Shown one piece after another: positions 43,414 to 52,655 of a stretch of 64,000 nt of DNA. Each line of letters begins with the position of its first letter. The stretch's first letter is position 1. Source of the DNA: Bacteroidota bacterium (GTDB taxonomy: Bacteria; Bacteroidota; Bacteroidia; Chitinophagales; Chitinophagaceae); assembly GCA_023422565.1 (NCBI GenBank), contig JAFAGR010000070.1, positions 1 to 64,000 on the forward strand, read 5' to 3'. Under the pieces are notes generated by a model, which saw only the letters and a list, made by a program, of their open reading frames with translations, searched no databases and had not been told where the DNA came from. Both the position numbers and the translations under genes were made by a program.

Positions 43414-43767
43414 CTTTTAAATACACTTTTTTAAAATTGGTTTTTCAAAAGCATAGAATTTAACAGGTAGCAGATGCTTTTCACCTGTTTTTCATTGGAT
43501 CGGATGTGCAGGGATTTAATCTGCTTTAATACGATTGGTTCTTCAAAAGCATCGAATTTGTCAGGCCTCTTTTTGAGATCCTCAATACAGTCGGTTCTTC
43601 AATAGTATTGGCTTTGCAGGACGTCTTTCAGATGACCTTTCAATGCGTTAAAAACGGTTTTTCATCAGCATAGAATTTAATGGGTGTTACAGGCTATCCA
43701 TAGTTCAAGCTGTTGTTTCAATTACCGGAGATCCGTTGGTATCCCGAACTTCACGGCATTGAGGTGT
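43414..43767. repeat. Five degenerate 48-63 bp repeats between mraY and murD
   Basis: This 354-base gap holds no gene. Five copies of a box resembling GGTTYTTCAAAAGCATMGAA begin near 43439, 43487, 43537, 43593 and 43656 (spacings 48, 50, 56 and 63). In copies 1, 3 and 4 the box runs into CAGG and a possible hairpin closing on CCT; the clearest is ACAGGT (43463-43468) with ACCTGT (43483-43488). Read on the minus strand, the copies translate to related peptides (KFDAFEEPIVLK, KFYAFEKPILKK, KFYADEKPFLTH) broken by stops, so decayed coding repeats are an alternative to an RNA or DNA element. Confidence 0.65.
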
Positions 43768-45066
43768 TTATCTCAGTTTTAAGGTTACAATGGCCATGGC
43801 AATGCTCAGCACTGTTATGATCCAGAACCTTACGGCTATTTTACTTTCATGATAACCGAGTTTCTGGTAGTGGTGATGAAGAGGACTCATCAAGAAGATC
43901 CGTCTTCCTTCACCATACTTTCGTTTTGTGTACTTGAACCATCCTACCTGCATCATCACGCTCAGGTTTTCAACCAAAAACACAAAACAGAAAATCGGTA
44001 TCAACAATTCCTTTCGTACAATAATGGCCAGCGCAGCTATAATTCCGCCGAGAGCCAGGCTCCCTGTGTCTCCCATAAATACCTGCGCGGGATATGAATT
44101 GTACCATAAAAAACCAATGCATGCGCCCACAAAGGCGGCGATAAATATTGACAGTTCGCCGAGATTGGGGATGTACATGATGTTCAGGTACTCCGCAAAC
44201 TTTATGTTACCGCTTACATAGGCAAAAATTCCGAGGCATACTCCTATGATCGCGCTCACGCCAGTGGCAAGGCCATCCAGTCCGTCGGTTATATTTGCTC
44301 CATTGCTTACCGCTGTCACAATAAAAATTACAATGCCGATGTATAATATATATGTATAGTCCCTCCATCCTTCCGGCAATAGTTTGGCGTAGTTGAACTC
44401 ATGGCTTTTCACAAACGGAATGGTGGTGATCACCGATTTCGCGTCTACAAAAACCCTTGCTTTTCCATCTACCATTACCGTATCGTATTTTGGTACAAAG
44501 TCATCTTTTACTACCGTTGATGCAGGCTTCTTTCCCACCACTTCCCGCTTTACCACCACGCTGTTGTTGAAATAAAGCGTAGCACCAACGATCAATCCTA
44601 AAATCACCTGGCCGAAAATTTTAAAACGCCCTGCCAGCCCGTCACTGTCTGATTTTTTATACTCAACACCTTTTTGTTTTGCACGCTTTTTTGACCTGAT
44701 CTTTAAAAGATCGTCGATCAATCCGATCGCGCCCATCCAAACTGTGCAAAGCAGCATCAGCCTTACATAAACTTTTTCAAGATTTGCAAACAAAAGCGTC
44801 GGCACCACAATGGCAAGAATGATAATTATTCCTCCCATTGTTGGAGTTCCAACTTTTGCCTGTTCGCCCTGCAAACCCAGTTCCCTCACAGTTTCCCCTA
44901 ATTGCCTTCGCTGAAGAAACCGGATTATCCTTCTGCCGTAGATCATGGTGATCACAAGAGAAAGAATCAGCGCAAGCATCACCCTGAATGTGATGAATTG
45001 AAAAAGCCCCACTCCCGGGAAGCGGAAATTTTCCTGATTCAGCCAATCAAAAAGATGATACAGCAA
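43768..45066 (-). CDS. mraY: Phospho-N-acetylmuramoyl-pentapeptide transferase
   Basis: Integral membrane enzyme that moves phospho-MurNAc-pentapeptide onto undecaprenyl phosphate to give lipid I. The 432-residue protein has GTPTMGGIIII (about 72-82), the catalytic IGLIDDLLK aspartates, NGANITDGLDGLATG, and the LHHHYQKLG end motif. A loop of about 65 residues (about 165-230, charged and Val/Lys-rich) splits the usual sequence, a feature I associate with Bacteroidota MraY. It follows murE by 16 bases. Confidence 0.97.
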   Translation of the reverse strand: MLYHLFDWLNQENFRFPGVGLFQFITFRVMLALILSLVITMIYGRRIIRFLQRRQLGETVRELGLQGEQAKVGTPTMGGIIIILAIVVPTLLFANLEKVYVRLMLLCTVWMGAIGLIDDLLKIRSKKRAKQKGVEYKKSDSDGLAGRFKIFGQVILGLIVGATLYFNNSVVVKREVVGKKPASTVVKDDFVPKYDTVMVDGKARVFVDAKSVITTIPFVKSHEFNYAKLLPEGWRDYTYILYIGIVIFIVTAVSNGANITDGLDGLATGVSAIIGVCLGIFAYVSGNIKFAEYLNIMYIPNLGELSIFIAAFVGACIGFLWYNSYPAQVFMGDTGSLALGGIIAALAIIVRKELLIPIFCFVFLVENLSVMMQVGWFKYTKRKYGEGRRIFLMSPLHHHYQKLGYHESKIAVRFWIITVLSIAMAIVTLKLR

Positions 45067-45082
45067 GGGTTAGTTTCGGTTT

Positions 45083-46546
45083 TTATTTTTCTAATAATGC
45101 AAACATCTCTTCCAATACTTCGCGATCGTCGAAATCATACTTCACTCCGCCTATCTCCTGGTACTTCTCATGCCCTTTCCCTGCAAGAAGAATTATGTCT
45201 TCTCCATCACTCAGGTTCACAGCGGTTTTTATAGCCTCCCTACGATCGGGTATTGTAATATATTTTTTCCGCGACACCACATTCACGCCCGCCTCCATCT
45301 CTTTAAGAATATCCATCGGCTCCTCGTTGCGCGGATTGTCAGACGTGAATATCACTTTATCGCTATGTTCACATGCAACCTGCGCCATAACGGGTCTTTT
45401 CGCCCTGTCACGATTTCCGCCGCATCCCACTACAGTTATCACTTTCTCATTCCCCTTCCTGAGATGGTTGATGGTGGCAAGCACGTTCAACAGCGCATCC
45501 GGAGTATGGGCATAATCTATTATACCTACAACTTTACTCTTTGATGCAGTAGTGATTTCAAAGCGCCCCTCAGCACCGCTAAGTGCAGACAGTTGTACAA
45601 GCACCTGCTGCTTATCTTCTCCCAGCAAAACTGCCGCTGCATATACCGCCAGAATGTTATATGCATTGAACTCACCGGCAATTTTAAAGTGAACATCCGC
45701 TTCATCAATAATGAGATGAAGGCCTGAAAGACTGTTGTCTAAAATCTTCGCCTTAAAATCCACCATGGTTTTCAAGCCATACAGGTAGGTTTTAGCCGAT
45801 GTGTTCTGAAGCATTACCTGCCCTCTTTTATCATCAGCATTACTGATAGCAAAAGCGGTTTTTGGAAGACCATCGAACCATGACTTCTTCACCCTTATGT
45901 ATTCATTGAATGTTTTATGATAATCCAGATGATCGTGAGTGATGTTAGTGAAGATTGCACCGGTAAAATTCAACCCTTCAATTCTGCTTTGCTGAATGGC
46001 GTGACTGCTGCATTCCATAAACACGTATTCGCAACCGGCATCTTCCATCTTTTTTAACAGGCGGTTAAGGCTGATGGCGTCGGGCGTGGTATGCGTGGTA
46101 GGGATTACCGTGCCGGCAATGATATTTTCTACCGTGCTGATCAGTCCGCAGGAATGATCGAGCGCCGAAAAAAGTTTATAAAGAAGCGTGGCCACAGTAG
46201 TTTTTCCATTGGTACCGGTAACCCCAACCAACTTCATTCGAAGTGTTGGCTCGCCAAAAAAGCGATGCGCGATCTGTCCGCATGCAATTGCCGGATTAAG
46301 AACCGCCACATAAGTCACTCCATCTGCAAGGCTTTCGGGAAGCGTTTCGCAGATAACAGATGTCGCTCCGCGTTTAACCGCTTCCGTTATATAATCATGA
46401 CCGTCAGTTACAACACCTTTCATCGCAATAAAGCAGCATCCGGGCGTTACCATCCGGGAATCCAGCTGCAGGTCTTTCACTTCCACGGAAGTGCTGCCCG
46501 AAACAGACTGGATGCTTACTTTATATAAAAGGTCTTTTAACATCAT
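45083..46546 (-). CDS. murE: UDP-MurNAc-tripeptide synthetase MurE, meso-DAP type
   Basis: Adds the third stem-peptide residue. The 487-residue protein has P-loop GTNGKTTVATLLYKL (about 110-124), CSSHAIQQSRIEGL with the carbamylated-lysine region, and DNPRNEEP (about 404-411). DNPR is the meso-diaminopimelate specificity motif, so the cell wall is predicted to be DAP type. It lies 3 bases after ftsI. Confidence 0.96.
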   Translation of the reverse strand: MMLKDLLYKVSIQSVSGSTSVEVKDLQLDSRMVTPGCCFIAMKGVVTDGHDYITEAVKRGATSVICETLPESLADGVTYVAVLNPAIACGQIAHRFFGEPTLRMKLVGVTGTNGKTTVATLLYKLFSALDHSCGLISTVENIIAGTVIPTTHTTPDAISLNRLLKKMEDAGCEYVFMECSSHAIQQSRIEGLNFTGAIFTNITHDHLDYHKTFNEYIRVKKSWFDGLPKTAFAISNADDKRGQVMLQNTSAKTYLYGLKTMVDFKAKILDNSLSGLHLIIDEADVHFKIAGEFNAYNILAVYAAAVLLGEDKQQVLVQLSALSGAEGRFEITTASKSKVVGIIDYAHTPDALLNVLATINHLRKGNEKVITVVGCGGNRDRAKRPVMAQVACEHSDKVIFTSDNPRNEEPMDILKEMEAGVNVVSRKKYITIPDRREAIKTAVNLSDGEDIILLAGKGHEKYQEIGGVKYDFDDREVLEEMFALLEK

Positions 46547-46549
46547 GGC

Positions 46550-48676
46550 TCAATTGAGCATTAATAAAATTTTTTGTCCTTTTGAATAGGGCCTTCCCGC
46601 TGAATAACTCTGCGTGGCCACTTTTCCTTTTCCCGACACGGTAACCTGGAAACCCTGGTTCTCCAGCAGGTATACGGCATCTTTCAACCCCATCCCCCTT
46701 ACATCAGGAGTAATAAAAGCTTCATGCACTAAGGTAGAATCACTTCTAAGCGCCGCCTGTTTGCTCTGCAGTTCTGCCTTCCTCCACTTTCCGTCTGCTG
46801 AAGAATCATGGTAAGCGATATCCATATAACTGAATATGGAAGCAAAATCATTTTTCATTCCCAGTGTTGCCACTTTCAAAGAGTCTGGAGCGAAAGGAAT
46901 TTGCGTAGTAGGCGGATTTAAAAAGCGCTTATAAATATGATCTGCTATTTCTTTAAATACGCGGCCTGACACATCGGCGCCATATATGAACCGCGACTCC
47001 CGTGTGTTCTGGATCACCACCGCCATTGTATATTTCGGTTTCTCTGAAGGGAAGAAACCTACGAACGATGCCTGGTAGATTTTATTCCCCTTGTTATAAC
47101 CGCGGTTATCCAGTGCCGTTACCGCAGTGCCGGTTTTCCCGGAAATGGAATACATACTGTCTTTTAATATTCTGCGGCCCGTTCCGCCAACGCTGTCAAC
47201 AACGGCACGCAAGGCTTCGCGCATTTGCATAATAGTGGAATCATCGGCAATCCTGTCAACAAGTACAACCGGTTCAAATGTTTGTGCTTCAACTCCATAA
47301 TCCCGCACCGCGTTTACGAGGTATGGCTTCATCATCCGGCCGTTGTTCGCCACTGCATTGTAAAACATAACCATGTGCAAGGGAGTCACGAGCTCTTCGT
47401 AACCATGTGCCATGTAAGGGATGGTTGTTTTGCTCCAACTTTTGCTTTTCGGAGATTTTATCAGCGGCTTGCCTGAAGAGGCAACGATCTCAATTCCTGT
47501 GAGCGTGTCTAATCGCAGGTCGCGAAGATGTTGAATGAATTTTTCGGGTTGATTATGATAATACTGGTAAGCGAGTTTTGCAAAGGCCACATTGCTGCTT
47601 TCATAAAATGCTTCACGAACGGAAATGATTCCGGTGCCTTTGTGTGAATCGCGAATGCGTAATCCGTAGAATGATTTCACGCCACCCTCACAATCAACCT
47701 TGGTATCAAGAGTTATGTATTTATCTTTTAATAATGCGTACAGTGTGGCCAGCTTGAACACTGAGCCCGGCTCGGTTGATTTACCAATACCGTAATTAAG
47801 GTCTTCAATATAAGTTCCGTCGGGCTGCCTTCCGAGATTAGCTATTGCCTTGATCTTACCTGTTTCGGTTTCCATCACAATCACGGTGCCGTGCTGCGAA
47901 TTGTTGGAAACAAGCATTTTCATCAGGGAGTTTTCGGCTACATCCTGAATGTAAGTGTCGAGCGTGGTGATAATGTCTTTTCCGTTTACGGGATCAAGTT
48001 CAGCCCCTTCAACCGGCACATAGCTCCCTGCCGTATATCGCATGAGACGCTGACCGGACACGCCTTTCAGCAGGTAGTTGAAAGTTTTTTCGAGGCCAAC
48101 ATTCTTGTTTGAGTCTAACCTTGAAAGCCCTATTGTACGGTTGGCCATCAGTACATAAGGATTGATCCTTTTATCACGCGGATCAATGATGAAGCCGCTT
48201 TTATTTTTTCCTTCACGCACCAAAGGGAAGGTTCGTAACTCCCTGTATTCATCAAAAGAGATCTTCTTCTTCAGCGGATAATACCTTCTGCGTTCTTTGT
48301 AAGCCAGCTTCATTTCCTTTTTATACAGCTCAGCAGATTTATCTTTAAAAAGTGAGGCAAGCCTTAATGAAAGAGAGTCAACATTGTTATGAAACCTCTT
48401 GCCCTGCTTTTCTCTTAAGCCGTCTGCGGCAAAGTCAACATAAATATCAAATATGGGAACTGAAGTGCTTAAGATGTTTCCATCCTCACTGAAAATGGTT
48501 CCTCTTTCTGCATTAATAGGTAGGTAACGCTGATGCAGGCTGTCTCCCATTTGTTTCCAGTAAGCGCCCTGCACCGTTTGAATGTAAGCCGCCCTGCCAA
48601 GCACAAACAAGCCAAGCACAACAATGCACAGAAAGCAGAGGTACACGCGCCATAATATGTCTTTCTTTACATCCAT
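46550..48676 (-). CDS. ftsI: Septal transpeptidase FtsI (PBP3) with PASTA domain
   Basis: Class B penicillin-binding protein that cross-links septal peptidoglycan with FtsW. The 708-residue protein has a membrane anchor (about 10-30), the dimerisation region with RGTIFSEDGNILS, and transpeptidase motifs SVFK (about 305), SSN and SGKTGTAV (about 512). A C-terminal PASTA domain (about 645-708, DVRGMGLKDAVYLLENQGFQVTV) may bind uncross-linked wall. It starts at the base where ftsL ends. Confidence 0.96.
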   Translation of the reverse strand: MDVKKDILWRVYLCFLCIVVLGLFVLGRAAYIQTVQGAYWKQMGDSLHQRYLPINAERGTIFSEDGNILSTSVPIFDIYVDFAADGLREKQGKRFHNNVDSLSLRLASLFKDKSAELYKKEMKLAYKERRRYYPLKKKISFDEYRELRTFPLVREGKNKSGFIIDPRDKRINPYVLMANRTIGLSRLDSNKNVGLEKTFNYLLKGVSGQRLMRYTAGSYVPVEGAELDPVNGKDIITTLDTYIQDVAENSLMKMLVSNNSQHGTVIVMETETGKIKAIANLGRQPDGTYIEDLNYGIGKSTEPGSVFKLATLYALLKDKYITLDTKVDCEGGVKSFYGLRIRDSHKGTGIISVREAFYESSNVAFAKLAYQYYHNQPEKFIQHLRDLRLDTLTGIEIVASSGKPLIKSPKSKSWSKTTIPYMAHGYEELVTPLHMVMFYNAVANNGRMMKPYLVNAVRDYGVEAQTFEPVVLVDRIADDSTIMQMREALRAVVDSVGGTGRRILKDSMYSISGKTGTAVTALDNRGYNKGNKIYQASFVGFFPSEKPKYTMAVVIQNTRESRFIYGADVSGRVFKEIADHIYKRFLNPPTTQIPFAPDSLKVATLGMKNDFASIFSYMDIAYHDSSADGKWRKAELQSKQAALRSDSTLVHEAFITPDVRGMGLKDAVYLLENQGFQVTVSGKGKVATQSYSAGRPYSKGQKILLMLN

Positions 48677-49014
48677 TATTTGCTGCCTGAATTTTTATCT
48701 TCAAGCAAAACGGGTTTTGTGTTTAATTCTTTCAATCCCATCATTTCAACGGCCTTCATCAATTCAGTGGCCTTGCTGCGAAAGATCACTTCGCTCTGCA
48801 CACTCTTGTATTCGTACTGTAACTCTTTTATATTCTTTTCGCTTACCGCAATTTTTTTCACGAGCTTATCGGCGAGATGTCCGTTATAGATGTAGCCGAC
48901 TGCAAGAGCAGACAGAAAAAGAAAGAACGGAATATTGCGCACGATGAAAGTATTATTGAAGATGCGCGTCCACTCTCCTTTTAATCCTGATATACCTTTT
49001 GCGTTTTTCAACAT
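48676..49014 (-). CDS. ftsL: FtsL-like division protein
   Basis: A 112-residue bitopic protein with a basic N-terminus, one membrane segment (about 29-47), then a heptad-rich coiled coil (KKIAVSEKNIKELQYEYKSVQSEV). Sequence identity to FtsL is low in general; the call rests on topology, size and position between rsmH and ftsI. It would form the FtsQ-L-B scaffold that activates FtsWI. It begins directly after the rsmH stop and its own end overlaps the ftsI start by one base. Confidence 0.8.
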   Translation of the reverse strand: MLKNAKGISGLKGEWTRIFNNTFIVRNIPFFLFLSALAVGYIYNGHLADKLVKKIAVSEKNIKELQYEYKSVQSEVIFRSKATELMKAVEMMGLKELNTKPVLLEDKNSGSK

Positions 49015-49968
49015 CTATATTTTTTCCGCCACTCTCAGCTTTGCACTTCTTGAGCGGCTGTTTTGCTTAACTTCTTTATCACCTGCCGTTACCGGTTTTT
49101 TCGTGATTATTTTGAAAGGCGACTTTTCTTTTCTTCCAAATACATCTTCTTCCACATCTTCAAAACTTCCTTGTTTAAAAAAGTTTTTAACTATTCTGTC
49201 CTCTCCTGAATGAAAAGTGATCACGGCTATCCTTCCGCCGGGCAGTAACAATTGAGGAACCTGCTCAAGCAATTCCTTCAGCGCCTCGAATTCTTCATTC
49301 ACTTCAATTCTTAATGCCTGGAAAACCTGCGCGAAATATTTGTTAGGATTGCCTTTCACTATTGAGTGAAGAACCTGCTGAAATTGAGCGATGGTGGTGA
49401 AGGGCGAGGAAGTTCTTGCGGCAACGATCGTACGGGCAAGAGTTTTTGAATTTGTTACCTCGCCGAATTGTTCAAACATGCGGTGCAACCTTTGTTCAGA
49501 ATAGGTGTTTAAAATTTCAGCGGCTGTTTTACTCTGCCGGCTGTTCATCCGCATATCCAGGTTAGCATCGAAGCGCGTTGAAAAACCGCGTGCAGGCTCA
49601 TTGAATTGGTGGCTTGAAACGCCAAGATCAGCAAGGATGCCGTGCACACCGCTGATATTTTTCAATTTCAGAAAGCGGCCGATATGCCTGAAATTTTGAG
49701 GTATGAAAACTATACGGGGATCGTCGGGTAGGTTAGCGGCTGCATCGGAATCCTGGTCAAATGCAACCAGTACTCCGTGTTCATCAAGGTGCTCAAGAAT
49801 TGCACGGCTGTGTCCGCCGCCGCCAAAAGTACAATCCACATAGGTGCCCGAAGGCTGAATGTTCAATCCTTCTATCGTTTCCTTCAGCAACACCGGAATA
49901 TGGTAGCCGTCGCCGCCGCGAGAAACATTTTCCGCGGGCAGATTGTCAGAGCGTGTTACCATAATCAA
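49015..49968 (-). CDS. rsmH: 16S rRNA (cytosine-1402-N4)-methyltransferase
   Basis: SAM-dependent methyltransferase (MraW) that modifies C1402 in the ribosomal P site. The 317-residue protein has HIPVLLKETIEGL (about 22-34), the SAM motif DCTFGGGGHSRAIL (about 45-58), GVSSHQFNEPARGFSTR and ITFHSGEDRIVKNFF near the C-terminus. Overlaps mraZ by 4 bases. The ATG at 49962 gives an equally plausible start two codons later. Confidence 0.97.
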   Translation of the reverse strand: MIMVTRSDNLPAENVSRGGDGYHIPVLLKETIEGLNIQPSGTYVDCTFGGGGHSRAILEHLDEHGVLVAFDQDSDAAANLPDDPRIVFIPQNFRHIGRFLKLKNISGVHGILADLGVSSHQFNEPARGFSTRFDANLDMRMNSRQSKTAAEILNTYSEQRLHRMFEQFGEVTNSKTLARTIVAARTSSPFTTIAQFQQVLHSIVKGNPNKYFAQVFQALRIEVNEEFEALKELLEQVPQLLLPGGRIAVITFHSGEDRIVKNFFKQGSFEDVEEDVFGRKEKSPFKIITKKPVTAGDKEVKQNSRSRSAKLRVAEKI

Positions 49969-50423
49969 TCGTTTTCTTCCGGCCGGTTCATAACCTCATT
50001 AGCCAGTTGACTAAATGCTTCAGGTGAAAAAGAGTCAAAGAACTGCTGGTAATTATTTTTATCCCAGATCTCAATTTTATTCATTGCCGACACCAGCACG
50101 ATATCTTTTTCAAGGCCGGCGTGCGCGAACAGGTTCTTCGGCAACAACAATCTCCCCGCATTATCCAGTTCCACCGCAACAGCTCCGTTCAGAAAATATC
50201 TCCGGAACTCCCGAACCTTCGGGTCGAAATCGTTCAGGCCGCTGATCTTTTTGAAAATGGGCTTCCAGCTTTGTGTAGGGTACAGGGTCAGGCATTTTTC
50301 AAAGCCCCGGTTTATCACGAAGGTCTGGTCGTCGTCAGGCAGCTGTTTCTTAAAGCCGGACGGCAGTAAGAAACGCCCCTTAGCGTCGATCGTAGACTCA
50401 TATTCGCCGATAAAACTGACCAT
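49965..50423 (-). CDS. mraZ: Transcriptional regulator MraZ
   Basis: First gene of the dcw cluster; MraZ is an AbrB-fold DNA-binding ring that represses its own operon by binding GTGGG-type repeats. The 152-residue protein has the two SpoVT-AbrB-like halves, YESTIDAKGRFLLPSGFK (about 8-25) and AVAVELDNAGRLLLPKNLF (about 81-99), each with the DxxGR-LLP motif. Three GTG repeats stand at its promoter (50446-50470). Confidence 0.95.
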   Translation of the reverse strand: MVSFIGEYESTIDAKGRFLLPSGFKKQLPDDDQTFVINRGFEKCLTLYPTQSWKPIFKKISGLNDFDPKVREFRRYFLNGAVAVELDNAGRLLLPKNLFAHAGLEKDIVLVSAMNKIEIWDKNNYQQFFDSFSPEAFSQLANEVMNRPEEND

Positions 50424-50445
50424 GTGGGATTTTCAGGTGATTATT

Positions 50446-50470
50446 TACACAAAATAACACTTTTTCCCAC
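50446..50470 (-). promoter_or_regulatory. MraZ-box-like operator at the dcw promoter
   Basis: On the minus strand GTGGG, GTGTT and GTGTA start exactly 10 bases apart, each followed by five A/T bases. MraZ boxes are GTGGG-like repeats at 10-base spacing. They overlap TTATTTTG, one mismatch from a TAnnTTTG -7 element, 27 bases before the mraZ ATG. Confidence 0.55.
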
Positions 50471-50602
50471 TTTATGACATCTTTTTGAAAAAACTTATTT
50501 TTCCACAGCGAAAAGCCCGTCTGTAAAGGGTTTGAGCGGAAAACGAGAGAAATGGTGTGGATTAGATGTGAATTGCGGTTGATTTCCTGTGGAATGCATC
50601 AC

Positions 50603-51928
50603 TCAGGCGTTGGAAATCAATGGGAAAGTAAGGGTGAAAATGCTGCCTTTGCCCACTGTGCTTTCGGCTTTAATGTGGCCGTTGTGGGCATCAACCATGG
50701 TTTTTACGTAGCTGAGCCCAAGGCCGAACCCCTTCACATTATGAATATTTCCGGTATGGGCACGGTAAAATTTTTCAAATATCCGGTGGAGGGTTTCCTT
50801 GTTCATGCCGATGCCGTTATCCTCTATTCTGATCTTAAAATGCTTACCGTTGCTTGAAGTAGCCAGTTTTATATGAAGATTTTCCTTACTGTACTTAACC
50901 GCATTATCAAGCAGGTTATTTACCACATTGGTGAAGTGCACCTCATCTGCCATAATGAGGTGTTTCGGCGCATCAAGGTTTACCTCGAGAATACCCTGGC
51001 GTTCGGCGATGGGCAGTGAAATATTGTTCACGGCAACCTGTATCATCTGGTGCGCATCGTGTGGAAGAAGTTTCAGCTCCACTCTTTGCTTGTCCAGGAG
51101 GGCGGCCTGAAGTATCGTTTCCACCTGCTTGTTCATCCGCCGATTCTCTTCCTTGATGATACCGGTGAAATATTCCATCCGGCTTTTATCTGCCGCAACT
51201 TTTTCGTTTTTCAACGCATCAACCGCAAGCGAAATAGTGGCGAGTGGCGTTTTGAATTCATGCGTCATGTTGTTGATGAAATCAGACTTTATTTCGCTCA
51301 GCTTTTTTTGGCGGAGAAGAGTTCGGATGGTGAGGAAGAATGCAGAGGTAATGATCAAAGTAAACAATACCGCGCCCAATATGAACCAGGTGATCTCGCG
51401 CAAAACCACCATGTTTTCATTCGGAATTATTATAACTAAATATTCTTCCTTAGCGATGTTTTCAAAAACACTTCCACTCGGCGGAATCAAAGGAATGATC
51501 TGGCGTGCAAAGTTTGCACTGTCAAGATATTTATCAAAAAAGCCTTCGGTTTCAATCTGATCGCCGCTAGGTGTATTGTCCGTGATCGCAAATTCAAAAT
51601 CAACATTATGAAGATCATTGTTCTCCATTGCGGTGCGAATAATATGGCTGACTTCATCGCGCGAAAATCTTTGAATTACGGAAGGCTTCAATAATTCCGC
51701 AGGAAGTTTTTCATTGAGAAACTCCGGGAAAGCTTTGTCGTTGCTGGGCATAAGCTGGTTGCCTTCCACAAGCCTCGTAGAAATTTCTTCTGATGCCGCT
51801 ATAAACTTCAAACGAAACTGGCTTTGTTCGGTGTTCTTCGCGGTCTTAAGCCACAGGTACTGGAAAAATATCAACCCCAACAGAGAAATGAGGATCAGCA
51901 AAGTGATGAAGGGGAAAACTCTTTTCAT
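50603..51928 (-). CDS. Sensor histidine kinase
   Basis: A 441-residue membrane sensor. Two hydrophobic segments (about 4-24 and 177-199) bracket a periplasmic region. HisKA has the phospho-acceptor in MTHEFKTPLA (about 219). HATPase_c has NLLDNAVKYS (N box), DNGIGM and GFGLGLSY (G boxes). No response regulator gene is adjacent, so its partner is elsewhere. The frame is open 16 codons upstream, but a -7 element at 51957-51964 lies inside that stretch, so I use the ATG at 51928. Confidence 0.93.
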   Translation of the reverse strand: MKRVFPFITLLILISLLGLIFFQYLWLKTAKNTEQSQFRLKFIAASEEISTRLVEGNQLMPSNDKAFPEFLNEKLPAELLKPSVIQRFSRDEVSHIIRTAMENNDLHNVDFEFAITDNTPSGDQIETEGFFDKYLDSANFARQIIPLIPPSGSVFENIAKEEYLVIIIPNENMVVLREITWFILGAVLFTLIITSAFFLTIRTLLRQKKLSEIKSDFINNMTHEFKTPLATISLAVDALKNEKVAADKSRMEYFTGIIKEENRRMNKQVETILQAALLDKQRVELKLLPHDAHQMIQVAVNNISLPIAERQGILEVNLDAPKHLIMADEVHFTNVVNNLLDNAVKYSKENLHIKLATSSNGKHFKIRIEDNGIGMNKETLHRIFEKFYRAHTGNIHNVKGFGLGLSYVKTMVDAHNGHIKAESTVGKGSIFTLTFPLISNA

Positions 51929-51956
51929 GAAACCGCGTGTGAATGAATATTCGCTG

Positions 51957-51964
51957 CAAATGTA
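51957..51964 (-). promoter_or_regulatory. Promoter -7 element of the histidine kinase
   Basis: TACATTTG on the minus strand, a full match to TAnnTTTG, 28 bases before the ATG. Confidence 0.5.
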
Positions 51965-52083
51965 GTACAGATACATCCTGCAGCAGATAAGCGTTTGCTT
52001 TTTAGCCCATTTTTAACGTAACGTGAAGCGACAATGTTATAACTTTTTTTTGATGGCGATGCATGTTATAGTAATTTACAAAC

Positions 52084-52635
52084 ATGATTGAAGCAGATAA
52101 CGGGATATTATTGATCGCAGACCCATTTCTGAAAGATTCGAACTTTATGCGCACGGTGGTTTTGCTTGCGCGCCATAACGAGGAGGGAAGTTTCGGTTTT
52201 GTGTTGAACAGGTTGCTTGATCATACGCTTGATGAATTACTTACTGATCTTGCAGGATATCCCCTTCCCGTTTACCAGGGAGGGCCTGTGCAGATGGACA
52301 CTGTGCATTATCTCCACCAATTCCCTGACCTGATACCGGACAGCCAGCTTGTGGCGGACGATATTTACTGGGGAGGCGATTTTGAAATATTGAAAGAGAA
52401 AATCCGTTCCGGTGAAATTGACACTTCACGCATAAAATTTTTTCTCGGATACAGCGGATGGGAGCAGGGGCAGCTTGCAGGAGAATTGGATGAGAAAACC
52501 TGGATAACGGCGCCGTGTACACGTGAAATTGTTTTTGAAACCGATGTGGAAGAAACCTGGAAGCGAAGCCTTAAACACTTAGGCGGCAAGTATGAAATGA
52601 TGATTCATTTCCCTATCGACCCGCAGTTGAATTAA
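52084..52635 (+). CDS. YqgE/AlgH family protein
   Basis: A 183-residue protein of the UPF0301 family. Typical features are the start GILLIADPFLKDSNFMRTVVLLARHNEEGSFG, GGPVQMDTVHYLHQF, and FFLGYSGWEQGQLAGEL. The family is widespread and its biochemical role is unclear; AlgH has been linked to alginate regulation in Pseudomonas. It heads a probable operon with thioredoxin and an acyltransferase, 20 bases before the former. Confidence 0.93.
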   Translation: MIEADNGILLIADPFLKDSNFMRTVVLLARHNEEGSFGFVLNRLLDHTLDELLTDLAGYPLPVYQGGPVQMDTVHYLHQFPDLIPDSQLVADDIYWGGDFEILKEKIRSGEIDTSRIKFFLGYSGWEQGQLAGELDEKTWITAPCTREIVFETDVEETWKRSLKHLGGKYEMMIHFPIDPQLN

Positions 52636-52655
52636 TACAAATAATCGTTTTTAAG

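Noticed and set aside
43414..43640. Small gene in the mraY-murD gap on the minus strand (about 50 open codons)
   Set aside because: No start codon of usual type before the peptide and stops break the frame in the neighbouring repeat; kept only as a possible decayed sequence.
43414..43767. CRISPR array
   Set aside because: Repeats are degenerate, spacings vary from 48 to 63 bases and no cas genes are near.
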